The notes under the pieces: generated by a model
The model's database searches: none
Told to the model about the DNA's origin: nothing
The model's input: only the letters and a program-made list of their open reading frames with translations
Origin: Rhabdophis nuchalis
Taxonomy: Eukaryota > Chordata > Lepidosauria > Squamata > Natricidae
Assembly (NCBI GenBank): GCA_039707465.1
Contig: CM077643.1
Span: 48,578,605 to 48,642,604, forward strand
Direction: 5' to 3'
Length of the DNA: 64,000 nucleotides
Program-made: the position numbers and the translations under genes
Shown here: piece after piece, positions 47,525-57,526 of the stretch
Numbering within the stretch: position 1 is the stretch's first letter
Layout: the number at the start of each line of letters is the position of its first letter

Positions 47525-47965
47525 TAGCACCTGAGGCTGCGGCTACCTAATCACCGCCGACGCCATCCGGGCACCGCACGCCCACCTCCCTACCAGCCCC
47601 GTGTGGCAGGCAGCCCGGTGGCCTCTGCAGGTGGCTGTTGCTAATGCTGCTGCCCCCGAGCCCTGCGACACGCAGCTCTCGCCGTCCGAGGTCGCCCGGC
47701 AGGCGCATCGGGCAGGACAGCCGGGCACGTCTCCACCAGCTCCCTCTGACGGCTCTGGAAAGTGCACCTCGGTGGCCGTCGGATGGAGCTGCCGGGTGAC
47801 CTCGGACGACGGGAGCTGCGTGTCGCAGGGCTCGGGGGCAGCAGCATCAGCAACAGCCGCCTGCAGAGGCCACCGGGCTGCCCACCACACGGGGCTGGTA
47901 GGGAGGTGGGCGTGCGACGCCCGGACGGCCCCGGCGGTGCTTAGGTAGCCACAGCCTCGGGTGCT
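47525..47965. repeat. GC-rich long palindrome
   Basis: Arms of about 165 bp, 47525-47690 and 47795-47965, are near-perfect inverses: GAGGCTGCGGCTACCTAATC faces GTGCTTAGGTAGCCACAGCC, and GGCAGCCCGGTGGCCTCTGC faces GCAGAGGCCACCGGGCTGCC. The loop is about 100 bp. Open frames on both strands (up to 226 codons) arise from GC-rich symmetry, not coding. Confidence 0.88.
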
Positions 47966-48029
47966 GCTCGCACGCTCACTGCGGGAGGAGGCAGCCCTAG
48001 CCTCCCCAGCTGACATGCCGGCCTTTTTG

Positions 48030-48325
48030 CTGCTGGGGGGGGAGAGAGGGAGGGAGAGACTGACATACACATGGAGGGGGAGGGGGAGGGAGAGACAAAC
48101 AGAGAGATAATGAATGAAAGAGACCGACAGGCACACACACAGTGACAGAGAGAAAGGGAGGGGAGAGAGACAGACACACAGGGAGAATGAGTGAGAGAAA
48201 GATATACAGGCAAACATACACAAACAGAGTGACAGAGATGGGGGAGGAAGGAGAGAGAGAGAGATAGACAGACCGAGAGAATGACAGAGAAAGACAGAGA
48301 GGGAGGGAGGGAGAGAGAGACAAAG
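48030..48325. repeat. GA-rich purine tract
   Basis: GAGAGAGGGAGGGAGAGA-type sequence next to the palindrome, followed by GACTAATGATTTTGCCCACC. That segment also follows the purine tract of the 1428-2929 element. Confidence 0.9.
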
Positions 48326-48430
48326 AGACTAATGATTTTGCCCACCACTGCGTTAGGCACAAGGGAGGGAGGGGGGCCTGGAGGAGGTTGACTGTTGGGG
48401 GGGGGTGCGGTCTGGGGAGGGGAGGGATAT

Positions 48431-49160
48431 TTATTTAGGTAGAGGAATATAGAGAGAGGAAGAAATACAGTAGGTAGTTAGGTAAGTAGAGGGATAAACG
48501 AGAGGGATGAATACAGCAGGTAGGTTGATAGGTACAGGTATAGAGAGAGAAATACAATACGTAGGTAGGTAGGTAGGTAGGTAGGTAGGTAGGTAGGTAG
48601 GTAGGTAGGTAGAGGGAGAGAGGGAAGAATACAGTAGGTAGGTAGGTAGGTAGTTAGGTAGGTAGGTAGGTAGAGGGATACAGAGAGAGGGGGAAATACA
48701 GTAGGTAAGTAGGTAGGTAGGTAGGTAGGTAGGTAGGTAGGTAGGTAGAGGGATAGAGGGAGAAATGCGGTAGGTAGGTAGGTAGAGGGATAGAGGGGAG
48801 AAATACGGTAGGTAGGTAGGTAAGTACAGGGATAGATAGAGAGGGAGAAATACAGTAGGTAGGTAGGTAGGTAAGTACAGGGATAGATAGAGAGGGAGAA
48901 ATACAGTAGGTAGGTATGTAAAGGGATAGAGAGTAAGAAATACGGTAGGTAGGTAGGTAGGTAGGTAGGTAGGTAGGTAGGTAGGTAGGGGGATAGATAG
49001 AGAGGGAGAAATACAGTAGGTAGGTAGGTAGGTAGAGGGATAGATAGAGAGGGAGAAATACAGTAGGTAGGTGGGTAGGGGGAAGATAGATAGGGAGAAA
49101 CACAGTAGGTAGGTAGGTAGAGGGATAGAGAGGGAGAAATGCAGTAGGTAGGTAGGTTGG
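48431..49160. repeat. (TAGG)n array with higher-order structure
   Basis: Blocks of GTAG/TAGG tetranucleotides alternate with GAGGGATAGA...GGGAGAAATACAGTAGG, giving a roughly 30-70 bp higher-order unit repeated about a dozen times with varying tetramer number. The long minus-strand frame rich in Tyr-Leu-Pro-Thr is an artefact of the repeat. Confidence 0.93.
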
Positions 49161-49618
49161 GTGTTATATGGTGGTTGTGTGTATGTGTGCAGGTGTACAT
49201 CTACACACAGATTGGTTGGCCATTTAATCAGACTGGGCCACAGCAACGCGTGGCCGGGTATAGCTAATGTTATAATACATCCTCAAACCTCACTTCATGT
49301 TTTCATATACATATGTAAATTGACACTGAATGTGCCTGAGAATGTGTGTGCTTTAGCATACATTATGCCAAACTTCTTGCATTTTTCCCATTCTTGTATT
49401 CAGTTTTTAGAGAAGCAGGGAGTGGTATGGAGAAAAGAGGAGCTTGCTGAATAGCAAGTGATACTTTGTGGTTGTCATGAATCAACGTTACAGACCAAAC
49501 AGCAGCAGAAGTGAGACAGATGAGGAAGCAAATCATAAAATACACAGAATATAAACTAGGTTCTTCTAACCAATGCTTGCCTTCTATTCCTTCTCAGCTT
49601 TTATCTAAGATCAGGTAT

Positions 49619-49956
49619 AGATAGTCTTCGACTTAAAACCATTTGTTTAGCAACTTTTCAAAGTTACAAAGCCATCCCCAAAGGTCATGTGATAAAATAA
49701 TTGATGCTTGATGACCGGTATGTATTTACAAAGGTTGCATCATCCCAGGGTCATGTGATCACCATTTGTGAGCTTCTCACCATCTTCTGACAAGCAAAGT
49801 CAACGGGAGAAGCTGGATTTGCTTAATGATGGGATGATTCACTTAAAAACCAGGGCGAAAAAAGGTTGTAAAATTGGGTGCAACTCACTTAACAACCACC
49901 TTGCTTAAAAACAGAAATTCTGGTTTCAATTGTTGTCCTAAGTAGAGGCCTACCTG
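49619..49956. mobile_element. TA-family MITE
   Basis: It starts AGATAGTCTTCGACTTAAAA and ends AGGCCTACCTG, next to TA (49957-49958). The body matches the 37974 family, including GGTCATGTGATCACCATTTG. Confidence 0.72.
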
Positions 49957-49991
49957 TATAGTATGTGCAAGGGCAATGTGAGTGTATAGTT

Positions 49992-50355
49992 CAGTGCTTG
50001 CTAATCTTTTTGTCATCGCATGCCAAAAGCATGCGACTGGGTACGCACACTCATTCCCATAGTGCAATGTGCATGCCCCCCCCACATCCCGTTTTGGGCC
50101 TGGAAGGCCTCCCGCACCAACCTGGAAGCCAAAACAGGGCGCGGGGGGTCCCAAAATGCAATGTGAGCACCCCCCTTGCATGCGCATCCACTGCATGCCC
50201 CCTGCTCCCCGCGCATGCATGGCAGAGACCGAAAGACCAACTGGCCGGTGGGAGGCACATGCACAGTAGAGTTGGGTTGGACGAGGGCTACCATGTCTAC
50301 AGAGAGAGCTCTGTGTGCCCCCTGTGGCACTCGTGCTATAGGTTCGTCATCGCGG
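49992..50355. mobile_element. hAT-type MITE
   Basis: Ends CAGTGCTTGCTAATCTTTTT and ATAGGTTCGTCATCGCGG, with flanking octamers GTATAGTT (49984-49991) and GTATAGCT (50356-50363) matching at 7 of 8. Internal GC-rich blocks are shared, inverted, with the 35723 copy (GAAAGACCAACTGGCCGGTG). Confidence 0.75.
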
Positions 50356-50363
50356 GTATAGCT

Positions 50364-51126
50364 CCTCCTATCCTCATCCTCTATAAACATAGCCTGCTGG
50401 CAAGGGATGATGGGAGCTAGAGTCTCACAGCTGGAGAGACTCAGTTTGGGACAGCATGACTTAATAGGACTTTTGAATTCCAGAAAAGAGTCAACTCTCA
50501 ACTCTGAAAGTATACATGGTTTGTTTCTTTTTTTAAAGTTGCAGGGATTTTTTTTTAAAAAGGTGAATAATTAAAGAACCAACAATGATGAATTAGAGTT
50601 TACAGGGGATTTTCCAGTAGCACAAGTTTACTTTGACTTGAAGTTCAGTTATTTGCTGGTGGTTAGTACCAGCTCAGCATATATTCTGCCATTTCTCGTT
50701 CTGTTCATAATCTAAAAAGAAAATTAAGAATAATGGGAAAATCTAGTTTCTCAAACAGTCAGTTTTGTTTTGGGAGGGCTTGGGGGAGGGCATATCCAGG
50801 AGACTCTATATAAAAGCTTGCATGCTCTTTGTCTCAACAGCCCTGTGTAAAGTTATGCTCTAGTTATAGCAGTAAGTATAACTCAATAGCATTTGTTTTG
50901 GAGAAACACATGTGAAATAATGAAGGTTACCTGTAAGCATGGAGGTCGGAAGAGTAATAAAAACAATATGATATAAAAACTGCTTGTTAAAGAACAAAGG
51001 CTTGAAGAGACAATCAGTGTTAAGGTCGGAGGAATATCAAGGCTTGATGAGTTTATAAAACTAAATGAGCTCATACGCTCTGCTGCATAGTTACCAATCA
51101 AAACTTTAATATTACCATCTGTTCTC
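50364..51126. other. Unassigned DNA just upstream of the DAAM1 exon
   Basis: AT-rich intronic sequence with no recognised repeat. Being next to a conserved exon, it is the stretch most likely to hold host splicing signals. Confidence 0.4.
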
Positions 51127-51127
51127 A

Positions 51128-51159
<32 letters not shown>

Positions 51160-51171
51160 GTTCCCATTTAG
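51127..51171 (+). promoter_or_regulatory. DAAM1: Splice acceptor with (CT)n polypyrimidine tract
   Basis: A (TC)n run of about 10 units, then TTTCTTTCTTTTTGTTCCCATTTAG. The polypyrimidine tract is therefore a dinucleotide microsatellite. AG at 51170-51171 ends the intron. A second AG at 51177-51178 is a possible alternative acceptor, 7 nt downstream and still in the 5' UTR. Confidence 0.8.
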
Positions 51172-51393
51172 GATTTAGTGTCTAGAAAGAAAGATAGTAA
51201 GGATTGCACCATGGCTCCGAGAAAAAGGAATGGGAGAGGGATTTCTTTTATCTTCTGCTGCTTCCGAAGTAATGATCACCCAGAAATCACGTATCGGCTG
51301 CGGAATGACAGCAATTTCGCCCTGCAAACCATGGAGCCTGCATTACCCATGCCTCCGGTGGAGGAGCTGGATGTTATGTTTAGTGAGCTTGTG
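51172..51393 (+). CDS. DAAM1: DAAM1 first coding exon (coding 51211-51393)
   Basis: The exon holds 39 nt of 5' UTR, then ATG at 51211 in an optimal context (A at -3, G at +4), and 61 codons up to a GTGAGT donor at 51394; it ends in phase 0. The translation starts MAPRKRNGRGISFIFCCF and ends EELDVMFSELV, with DHPEITYRLRNDSNFALQTM between. This is the extreme N-terminus of Dishevelled-associated activator of morphogenesis 1, a diaphanous-related formin. DAAM1 links Wnt/planar cell polarity signalling (Dishevelled, RhoA) to actin assembly in the cytoplasm. The GTPase-binding/FH3 region begins just after this exon, and the rest of the gene lies to the right of the window. DAAM2 is excluded because its N-terminus is much more divergent. 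An upstream in-frame ATG reading (from 51178) is in the UTR. Identity recognised from memory of the conserved vertebrate N-terminus. Confidence 0.95.
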
Positions 51394-51655
51394 GTGAGTG
51401 ATGGGATCATATTAAGTTGGTGGAGTTCAGAACTCAAAAATTGTCTCTAGCTGGGAGGATTGGTCTTAAAATGGGGAAAGGTAGTGAGGGTCCATCAAGA
51501 GTGTCTCAACTCATTCAAAGAAATGCAAACTTATCAGACGTTTGCAAGATCTGAGTTATTTTTTTTAATATTGGGCAAATGATTGTGATAAACATAGCAA
51601 ACTTTGAAACATAGTGTGTGGTAATTTAGGAAATATCCTGCCCTGGGTTAGGAAG
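51394..51655 (+). other. DAAM1: Start of DAAM1 intron downstream of the first coding exon
   Basis: The donor GTGAGTGATG at 51394 matches the consensus at the first six intron bases. The intron continues to the end of the window and hosts all elements listed to the right. Confidence 0.8.
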
Positions 51656-52315
51656 AGATGCATCAGCTCTCTACATGGGTCTCCCCTTGAGGTGCACCCG
51701 AAGACTTCAGCTTGTCCAGAATGCAGCCGCGCGGGCAGTTATGGGAACCTCTAGGTTTTCCCATGTAACACCGCTCCTGTGCGAGCTGTATTGGCTGCCT
51801 GTCGTCTTTCGGGTGCGCTTCAAGGTGTTGGTTATCATCTTCAAAGCGCTCCATGGCACGGGACCTAGCTATCTGCGAGATCGCATCCTGCCCCATACAT
51901 CCCTGCGGCCGATTCTCTCCCACAGAGAGGGACTTCTCCGGGTGCCGTCCACTAGGTTATGCCAGTGGGCGATGCCCAGGGGAAGGGCCTTCTCTGTGGC
52001 GGGCCCAACCCTCTGGAACGATCTTCCCCCCGAAATCAGAACAACCACGGATCTCCGCTCCTTCCGTCAAAAATTAAAAACACACTTCTTCTGCTTGGCC
52101 GGCCTAGGGTAATTAAACTGTTTTTAGGGGTTTTTAGGGCTTAGTTTTAGTTTTTATATGGGATTTTAGCGCAGGGTGAGTTTAATTCGTTTTAACATTG
52201 TATTCTATTTGTGGTTTTTATTAGTATTTTTAATTCCCTGTGCCCCGCCTCGAGTCCATTCGGGGAGAGAGAGCGGGTTATAAATTAAAAATTATTATTA
52301 TTAGTAGTAGTATTT
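51656..52315 (+). mobile_element. L2-type LINE 3' end
   Basis: Open frame 51675-52112 (145 codons) encodes the ORF2 tail (MGLPLRCTRRLQLVQNAAAR, SFRQKLKTHFFCLAGLG). The 3' UTR has CCCCGCCTCGAGTCCATTCG and ends in a short (ATT)n tail near 52315. 5'-truncated. It begins about 260 bp downstream of the DAAM1 exon and is in inverted orientation to the copy at 52715. Confidence 0.88.
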
Positions 52316-52714
52316 GGTTGATAAGTAACGATACTCTGTATTTTCCAGAAAATAAAACATAAGACATGCATTTTTCTATAAAAATACAGTTGTTGCATGT
52401 TCCTGACTGGGTTCGCAGATTGAGTTAGATTTCAATCCTTTATAATATGATTTGTTCACTAGACAAACCACTATATAAATCACAGTGAGAAGATTTGTAC
52501 AACTAGCCAAATCAGAAGCAAACAAATCACATTTTTGGTAGAGATTTCCATGGAAAAGGTAATCATCAGACATGACTTCACAGTGGTGGCTTTTGGCTAA
52601 TGTTTGAAACTACTGCAGCAGTTAGATTGGATTCATACAGCAAGCTGAGGCATGGTAAGGTTAGCTTTTGCCAAGCATATTGTATAAATTCAGCTATTGT
52701 GACTTCTGAATAAT
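52316..52714. other. Unassigned intronic sequence
   Basis: About 400 bp between two inverted L2 copies; no recognised feature. Confidence 0.35.
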
Positions 52715-53475
52715 AATAATAATAAATTTTATTTATATCCCGCTCTCTCTCCCCAAAGGGACTCGAGGCGGGGCACAGGGAAATTAAAAACAAATTACAA
52801 CAAACAAAGTACAAGGTTAAAATCAAATTAAACTTACCCTGCGCTAAAAACTTCTATAAAAAATAAAACTATCCCTAAATAACCCCTTAATAATTTAAAA
52901 TTAAAATTACCCTAGGCCAGCCAAACGGAAGAAGTGAGTTTTTAATAGCTGTCGGAAGGAGCGAAGGTCCGTGGTTGTTCTGATTTCGGGGGGAAGGTCA
53001 TTCCAGAGGGCTGGGCCCGCCACAGAGAAGGCCCTTCCCCTGGGCGTCGCCCGCTGGCACACCCTAGTGGACGGCACCCGGAGAAGTCCCTCTCTGTGGG
53101 AGCGAATCGGCCGCAGGGATGTATGAGGCAGAATGCGATCCCGCAGATAGCTAGGTCCCGTGCCATGGAGCGCTTTAAAGATGGTAACTATCACCTTGAA
53201 GCGCACCCGAAAGACGACAGGCAGCCAGTGCAGCTCGCACAGGAGCGGTGTTACATGGGAGAACCTAGAGGCTCCCATAACTACCTGCGCGGCTGCATTC
53301 TGGACTAGCTGAAGCCTTCGGGTGCACCTCAAGGGGAGCCCCATGTAGAGAGCATTGCAGTAGTCCAGTCGGGATGTCACGAGGGCATGAGTGACTGTGC
53401 AAAGGGCACCCCGATCCAATAGGGGACGCAACTGGCGGACCCGGCGAACCTGGTAAAACGCCCTCCTGGCCACAT
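52715..53475 (-). mobile_element. L2-type LINE 3' end, reverse
   Basis: A (TAATAA)n tail and 3' UTR (TATCCCGCTCTCTCTCCCCA) lie at the left. The ORF2 tail is open on the minus strand to 52907 (TVTHALVTSRLDYCNALYMG, LQLVQNAAAQVVMGASRF, SFRQLLKTHFFRLAGLG). It extends about 100 bp further 5' than the 51656 copy, and both belong to the same subfamily. Confidence 0.88.
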
Positions 53476-53506
53476 GAGGAAAACCATGAGGAATCATGGT
53501 TTAAGG

Positions 53507-54018
53507 CAGTGATGGTGAACCCATAACACATGTCAAAGGTGATATCCCACAACATTTTGGGTAACATGCTAGTGCATATCAGGCAAGAACAATTCTTGAA
53601 AGCATGCCTTGTTCTTGCATGATTTGGGGGGACAGCAAAGACCACACGAAAATGGGGAGTGTTCTTGTTCAGCCTCCGAAAATCGCACAAGAACAGGGTG
53701 TGCTTTCACCTGGTTTTCAAAAGCTACAGAAGCAGAAGGTTTTCTGAAGCCACCTCAAGAACAAAGGCAATCAGGAGCCGCCTCAGGTAGGCTGCAGGGG
53801 CCTGTCAGCAGAAAGAGAACATTGCTTCTTTCTAAGCAGTTTATGGTAGAACTTGAAAATCACAACGGATTAGACTGTGTTGTTTTTTAAAAAAATAAAT
53901 TAATATGTAAAGAACTGTTTCTCTTTTGTTTGGGTGAGGGGACTGGAACACCAGCAGAACCAAGGTAAACATTTTCCAAATTTTGAGCACACCGAATCCA
54001 AAAGGTTCGCCATTATTG
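53507..54018. mobile_element. hAT-type MITE
   Basis: The left end CAGTGATGGTGAACCCATAA and the right end AAAAGGTTCGCCATTATTG are inverted repeats. Octamers GTTTAAGG and GTTTAGAG match at 6 of 8. About 510 bp, no transposase, related to the 3-590 element by its ends only. Confidence 0.72.
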
Positions 54019-54026
54019 GTTTAGAG

Positions 54027-55475
54027 CTTTGTGTCAGAGGAAACTAGCCAATTGTGTTCTGTTCAGGAAGCTACAATTATATATACAATGGAAACAATGA
54101 TTTAATATGACAGGTGAATAGTAAGTGTCAAAAGTGGATTAGCAGCCTGTTCAGATAGTGGGTATAAGTCTAATAACCACAATGCAGCAGTTTCTGTACC
54201 AAAAATATTACATTCGATTTATTTGAAACTTCCATTAAAGAAAAATCTAGGAGTTTTGCAAATGCTGTTTATGCCAATCTCCATACCAAAATGTCAGATT
54301 GTGGCAGTCCATCTCCAAATTAACTACCTGTCCTCACCCTCTTTGGAATAGCCTTTCCTCCCAGCTCACTTCCTTTTTCTTGTTTTGGTTCAGTGAAGGC
54401 TAACTTCACTTTTTAAGCAAGTTGTTGGCATTGTCATGTAATACCTATCTTTTCTCTTTAACTGATTTATGGCTCAGTTGAGTGTTGCATTTCAACATTA
54501 GTTAAATGGCTTGGAAACTCCTACAGCCCCCTTATAAGCTTACTGGATAACAGAAAACGACCCTCTATTAAAAAGGAGCAAAATATATCTTGGCAGCATT
54601 GCAATACCCACTGGCATTCTACAATTCCTTGGCCTCTCTGGCAGGCAGGCGGGTTTATTTTGCTTAAATAAGAATATATTTAATTGCCTTGGCTCAGACA
54701 GAAGAGATGACTTGAACATGTTCAGAAACACTGAAAACCTCTTTGACAGACCCTCTTATTCAAACAAATTAACTTTGGTAACATTGGAAATCTGATAATA
54801 TTAGGATAAGGTAACTTTTGATACAGGGATGTAATATTTCCACTGGAGAGAACATTTAAAATTTCTGCTTAACTTTGTGTTAAGCATGTTGAGATTTTGT
54901 GAATAGGAAAAAAGGAAAGAAAAGACAGCTTTAAAGAAAAAATTCCTCTGCGTTTGGACTCTGTTGAAAGAACTACTCACTAGTAATAAAAAAAAAATGT
55001 TAGCCACTTCAGGAAAGAAGTTTGAGTATACAGTGAAAGCATGTTTGACAAGTTTGAATTATGAATTCCCTTTCCCCAACAACATTCAATGTATCTAAAA
55101 GTGGCCCTCATTTAGCAACTGCCTTTTTTAGTCACTAAAAAAAGATGTCCTGTATTTTCAAGCCAAGACTTGATAGCTTTGTCATTTAGTAAGGGAACAC
55201 AATACGAGTACGTAGATAGAATGACAAATATTATTAAGATTATTCTGAAGTTTTAATTAAATCAAAATACTTAAGATAGGAGCTGACAACCTAACACATT
55301 GAGCAGGAATTTTATAACCATTCAGGGGAAAAAAGAACAGTAAGAAAACAGGAATGAAAATAAAGAACGAAAATAAGAATAAAGTTTCACCTCATTATCA
55401 CAATTATCAGCATTTCACCTCTGCTGAATTCTCTTGTGTATTGTGCAACACAGAGATCCTATATTAGCACATTTT
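54027..55475. other. Unassigned intronic sequence
   Basis: AT-rich, no recognised feature. Confidence 0.35.
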
Positions 55476-55499
55476 AGGAAACCCTAAGTTTTATTTTTT

Positions 55500-55827
55500 T
55501 TTGTATAATTTTTTTTTATTTCGTTGATATTTCCCACAATTATTAAATATCTTCCTTCTTCGTCCCTTATTACTTGTTTTTTTTTCCAAAATATACCTTA
55601 TCTGATATCAATGTTGCAACACCTCTTGCTTTGGAAGTCCCAAAAGATTTTTCATAGATTTGCATACCCTTTATATTCATTCTATTTAAACCTTCAGATT
55701 TTTGATGAGTTTCTTGCAAAAATAGTATATCTGGTCGGTCTCTTTTAATTTTGAGCTCCAACCTCCTCCTCTTAATCTGATTCCCTGTCCCCTTCACGTT
55801 CCATGTCATTATTTTTATAAACCGCAT
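55500..55827 (-). pseudogene. L1 ORF2 N-terminus (endonuclease start)
   Basis: The minus-strand frame begins MRFIKIMTWNVKGTGNQIKR and includes ILFLQETHQK, the conserved N and E motifs of the L1 apurinic-like endonuclease, then GVATLISDKVYFGKKNK. After a one-base slip in an A run, DEEGRYLIIVGNINEIK continues the family sequence and then dissolves into an A-rich end. Only about the first 110 of more than 1200 codons are present, so neither the full endonuclease nor the reverse transcriptase is encoded. Confidence 0.85.
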
Positions 55828-56043
55828 TTAAACTGTGACTTTCCTAATCCTAACCCCTCTTCTTCCTTTCCGTGCTCCAATCCCAACACCAAATAAAACA
55901 AAAACAAAAACAAACATAAAACACAACAACAACAAATAACAATTACTCTTCGTCCCCCACATCCTCATTCGGGTTTCGCCTCTGTATAAAGAGTGTGGGG
56001 GAGGGGACGTGCCAATGATCGGGTCATTTCTTTCGGGCTGTTC

Positions 56044-56750
56044 TTAGATTCCACTTTCAAAGAAGGAAGACAACGCTGGCTTTTCCCCGCACTCAGCTTC
56101 CTGCTTTCTTCTAAGATCCTCCTCCTTGTCTGACGCTCGCTTTGTTTCTTCACGAGTTTTCTTATGCTCGGACATTGCCGGAGAGATTTCTTTCCGCTTT
56201 AAACTTTTAGGATCTTGGCCACCAACTGCTCCTTTTTCTTCCAATGTTGGAGATTCCACTTGTATTCCACCCATCTTAAGCATATGATCTTGAATTTCTG
56301 TTAAATCCTCGTCTTTCTCAATCAGCCCAAGCTCCCGTATTAGCCTTATTGCATCCATTTCCGGAGTAATAGTTTGCATTCTCCCCTTGTAAAAAAAATT
56401 CAACTGCTGCAGTGGTCTCCAATTATACTTAATACCATTGTCTCTCAAGACCTTTGTAATTGGTTTTAAAAAGAATCTCCATGCTCTTTCTTCTCTAGAT
56501 ATGTCCGGAAAAACTTGAATTTCTTTCCCCTCAAATTTTGGTACTCCTCCCAGGTCCCTTATTTTTGCCATAACCTCTAGTTTGTCTCCAAGGTTTGCAA
56601 ATCTCACTAGAACATTTCTATTAGCTCCGTTTTGTCTCTTATAGCCAACTCTAAAAACACTTACTAGGTCTGCTGCCGTATATACAATTGATGCATCAAG
56701 TTCATTCAACCATACCTGTACCCAGAGAACGTGGATTTTGGAGAACTTAA
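56044..56750 (-). pseudogene. L1 ORF1 C-terminal part
   Basis: Minus strand, stop at 56044. It holds the RRM-like region (ADLVSVFRVGYKRQNGANRN, VLVRFANLGDKLEVMAKIRD), the C-terminal RNA-binding domain (FPDISREERAWRFFLKPITK, KYNWRPLQQLNFFYKGRM, MDAIRLIRELGL) and an acidic/basic hydrophilic tail rich in Glu and Lys. About 215 bp separate it from the ORF2 start. It is the 3' portion of the same ORF1 whose start is at 57527 on the other strand. Confidence 0.88.
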
Positions 56751-57526
56751 AGATATTTGAAGATACCCGAAGAACCAAACTTTCCTTTCCATTGTATAGC
56801 ACTGGGTGAAATACTGTATTGTACTGTACATGTAATTTTTGTTATAGTGTTTATAAAAATAAAGGGGCGTGGCTATGATCGAGTAGAGGTGAGGACGTTT
56901 CCTCCATTTCATAGGGTTTTTTTTCAACGAAAAATGCGGATTAAAGAGGTTAAAATGCACTGTTAGAAGCCAAAATTGTTTACAACGGACTTGGAAAGGC
57001 TGAGGAGCCAGCAGATTGATTTTTAGAGCAATAGGTCAACCCGGACTGCTTGAATTTCAAAGTTTCGTTTCTTCGTGGGAAGGCAGAGGATTGACCGAAA
57101 GGCGGCCAAGGTAGGAGGGAAGTTGTCCTTTGTCTTGATAAATACCGCGATTTGCATGTTCTTTTACTTGCTACGAGGCATAAGCACAGGCTTGAAAGTT
57201 AAGTAAACAGTGGAAGATTAGCTGATGGCACGTGGATGGCAAGTCCTTTGAACTTTTGAACCTTTTAAGTGGAGTGTTTAAGCTGGATGTAGCGAGTAAG
57301 TTTCCTGGGCAACGCCTAAAAAATGGATGTTTGAGGGACTGCAAGATACTGCATTTTTATAAATTGAGGATTATAGCCCTCTTTCCTTTTTTTTGGCTTC
57401 TTTGGTGCATTAAACGCCGTCTCAGCTTTATTTTACTTGGGATATTGCCCTTATTCTTCAATAAAGACCCTCTTGGCAGAGAGGTTTAACTCTTTTCTTT
57501 TAAAAAAAAAAGCCTATCGATTCGAC

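Larger units (their letters stand above)
47076..49266 (+). mobile_element. Large non-autonomous Helitron with cargo
   Basis: The 3' end is the same as in the 330-bp Helitron at 32161: TTGGTTGGCCATTTAATCAG, hairpin GGCCAC/GTGGCC with loop AGCAACGC, then CTAA before a T. The 5' region (ACTACTGAACCGATC, TTTAAATTTTGACACAATGT) is homologous to the 5' end of that copy; the exact 5' TC is uncertain by a few bases. Between the ends are about 1.85 kb absent from the short copy: a GC-rich palindrome, a purine tract and a (TAGG)n array. No helicase is encoded. Confidence 0.72.

Noticed and set aside
47543..48223. 226-codon minus-strand frame in GC-rich DNA, possible captured host gene in the Helitron
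   Set aside because: It covers both arms of a palindrome and the purine tract; frames are open on both strands through symmetry.
48431..49246. Minus-strand frames of 240-271 codons repeating Tyr-Leu-Pro-Thr
   Set aside because: Translation of a (TAGG)n/(CCTA)n array; open in several frames for the same reason.
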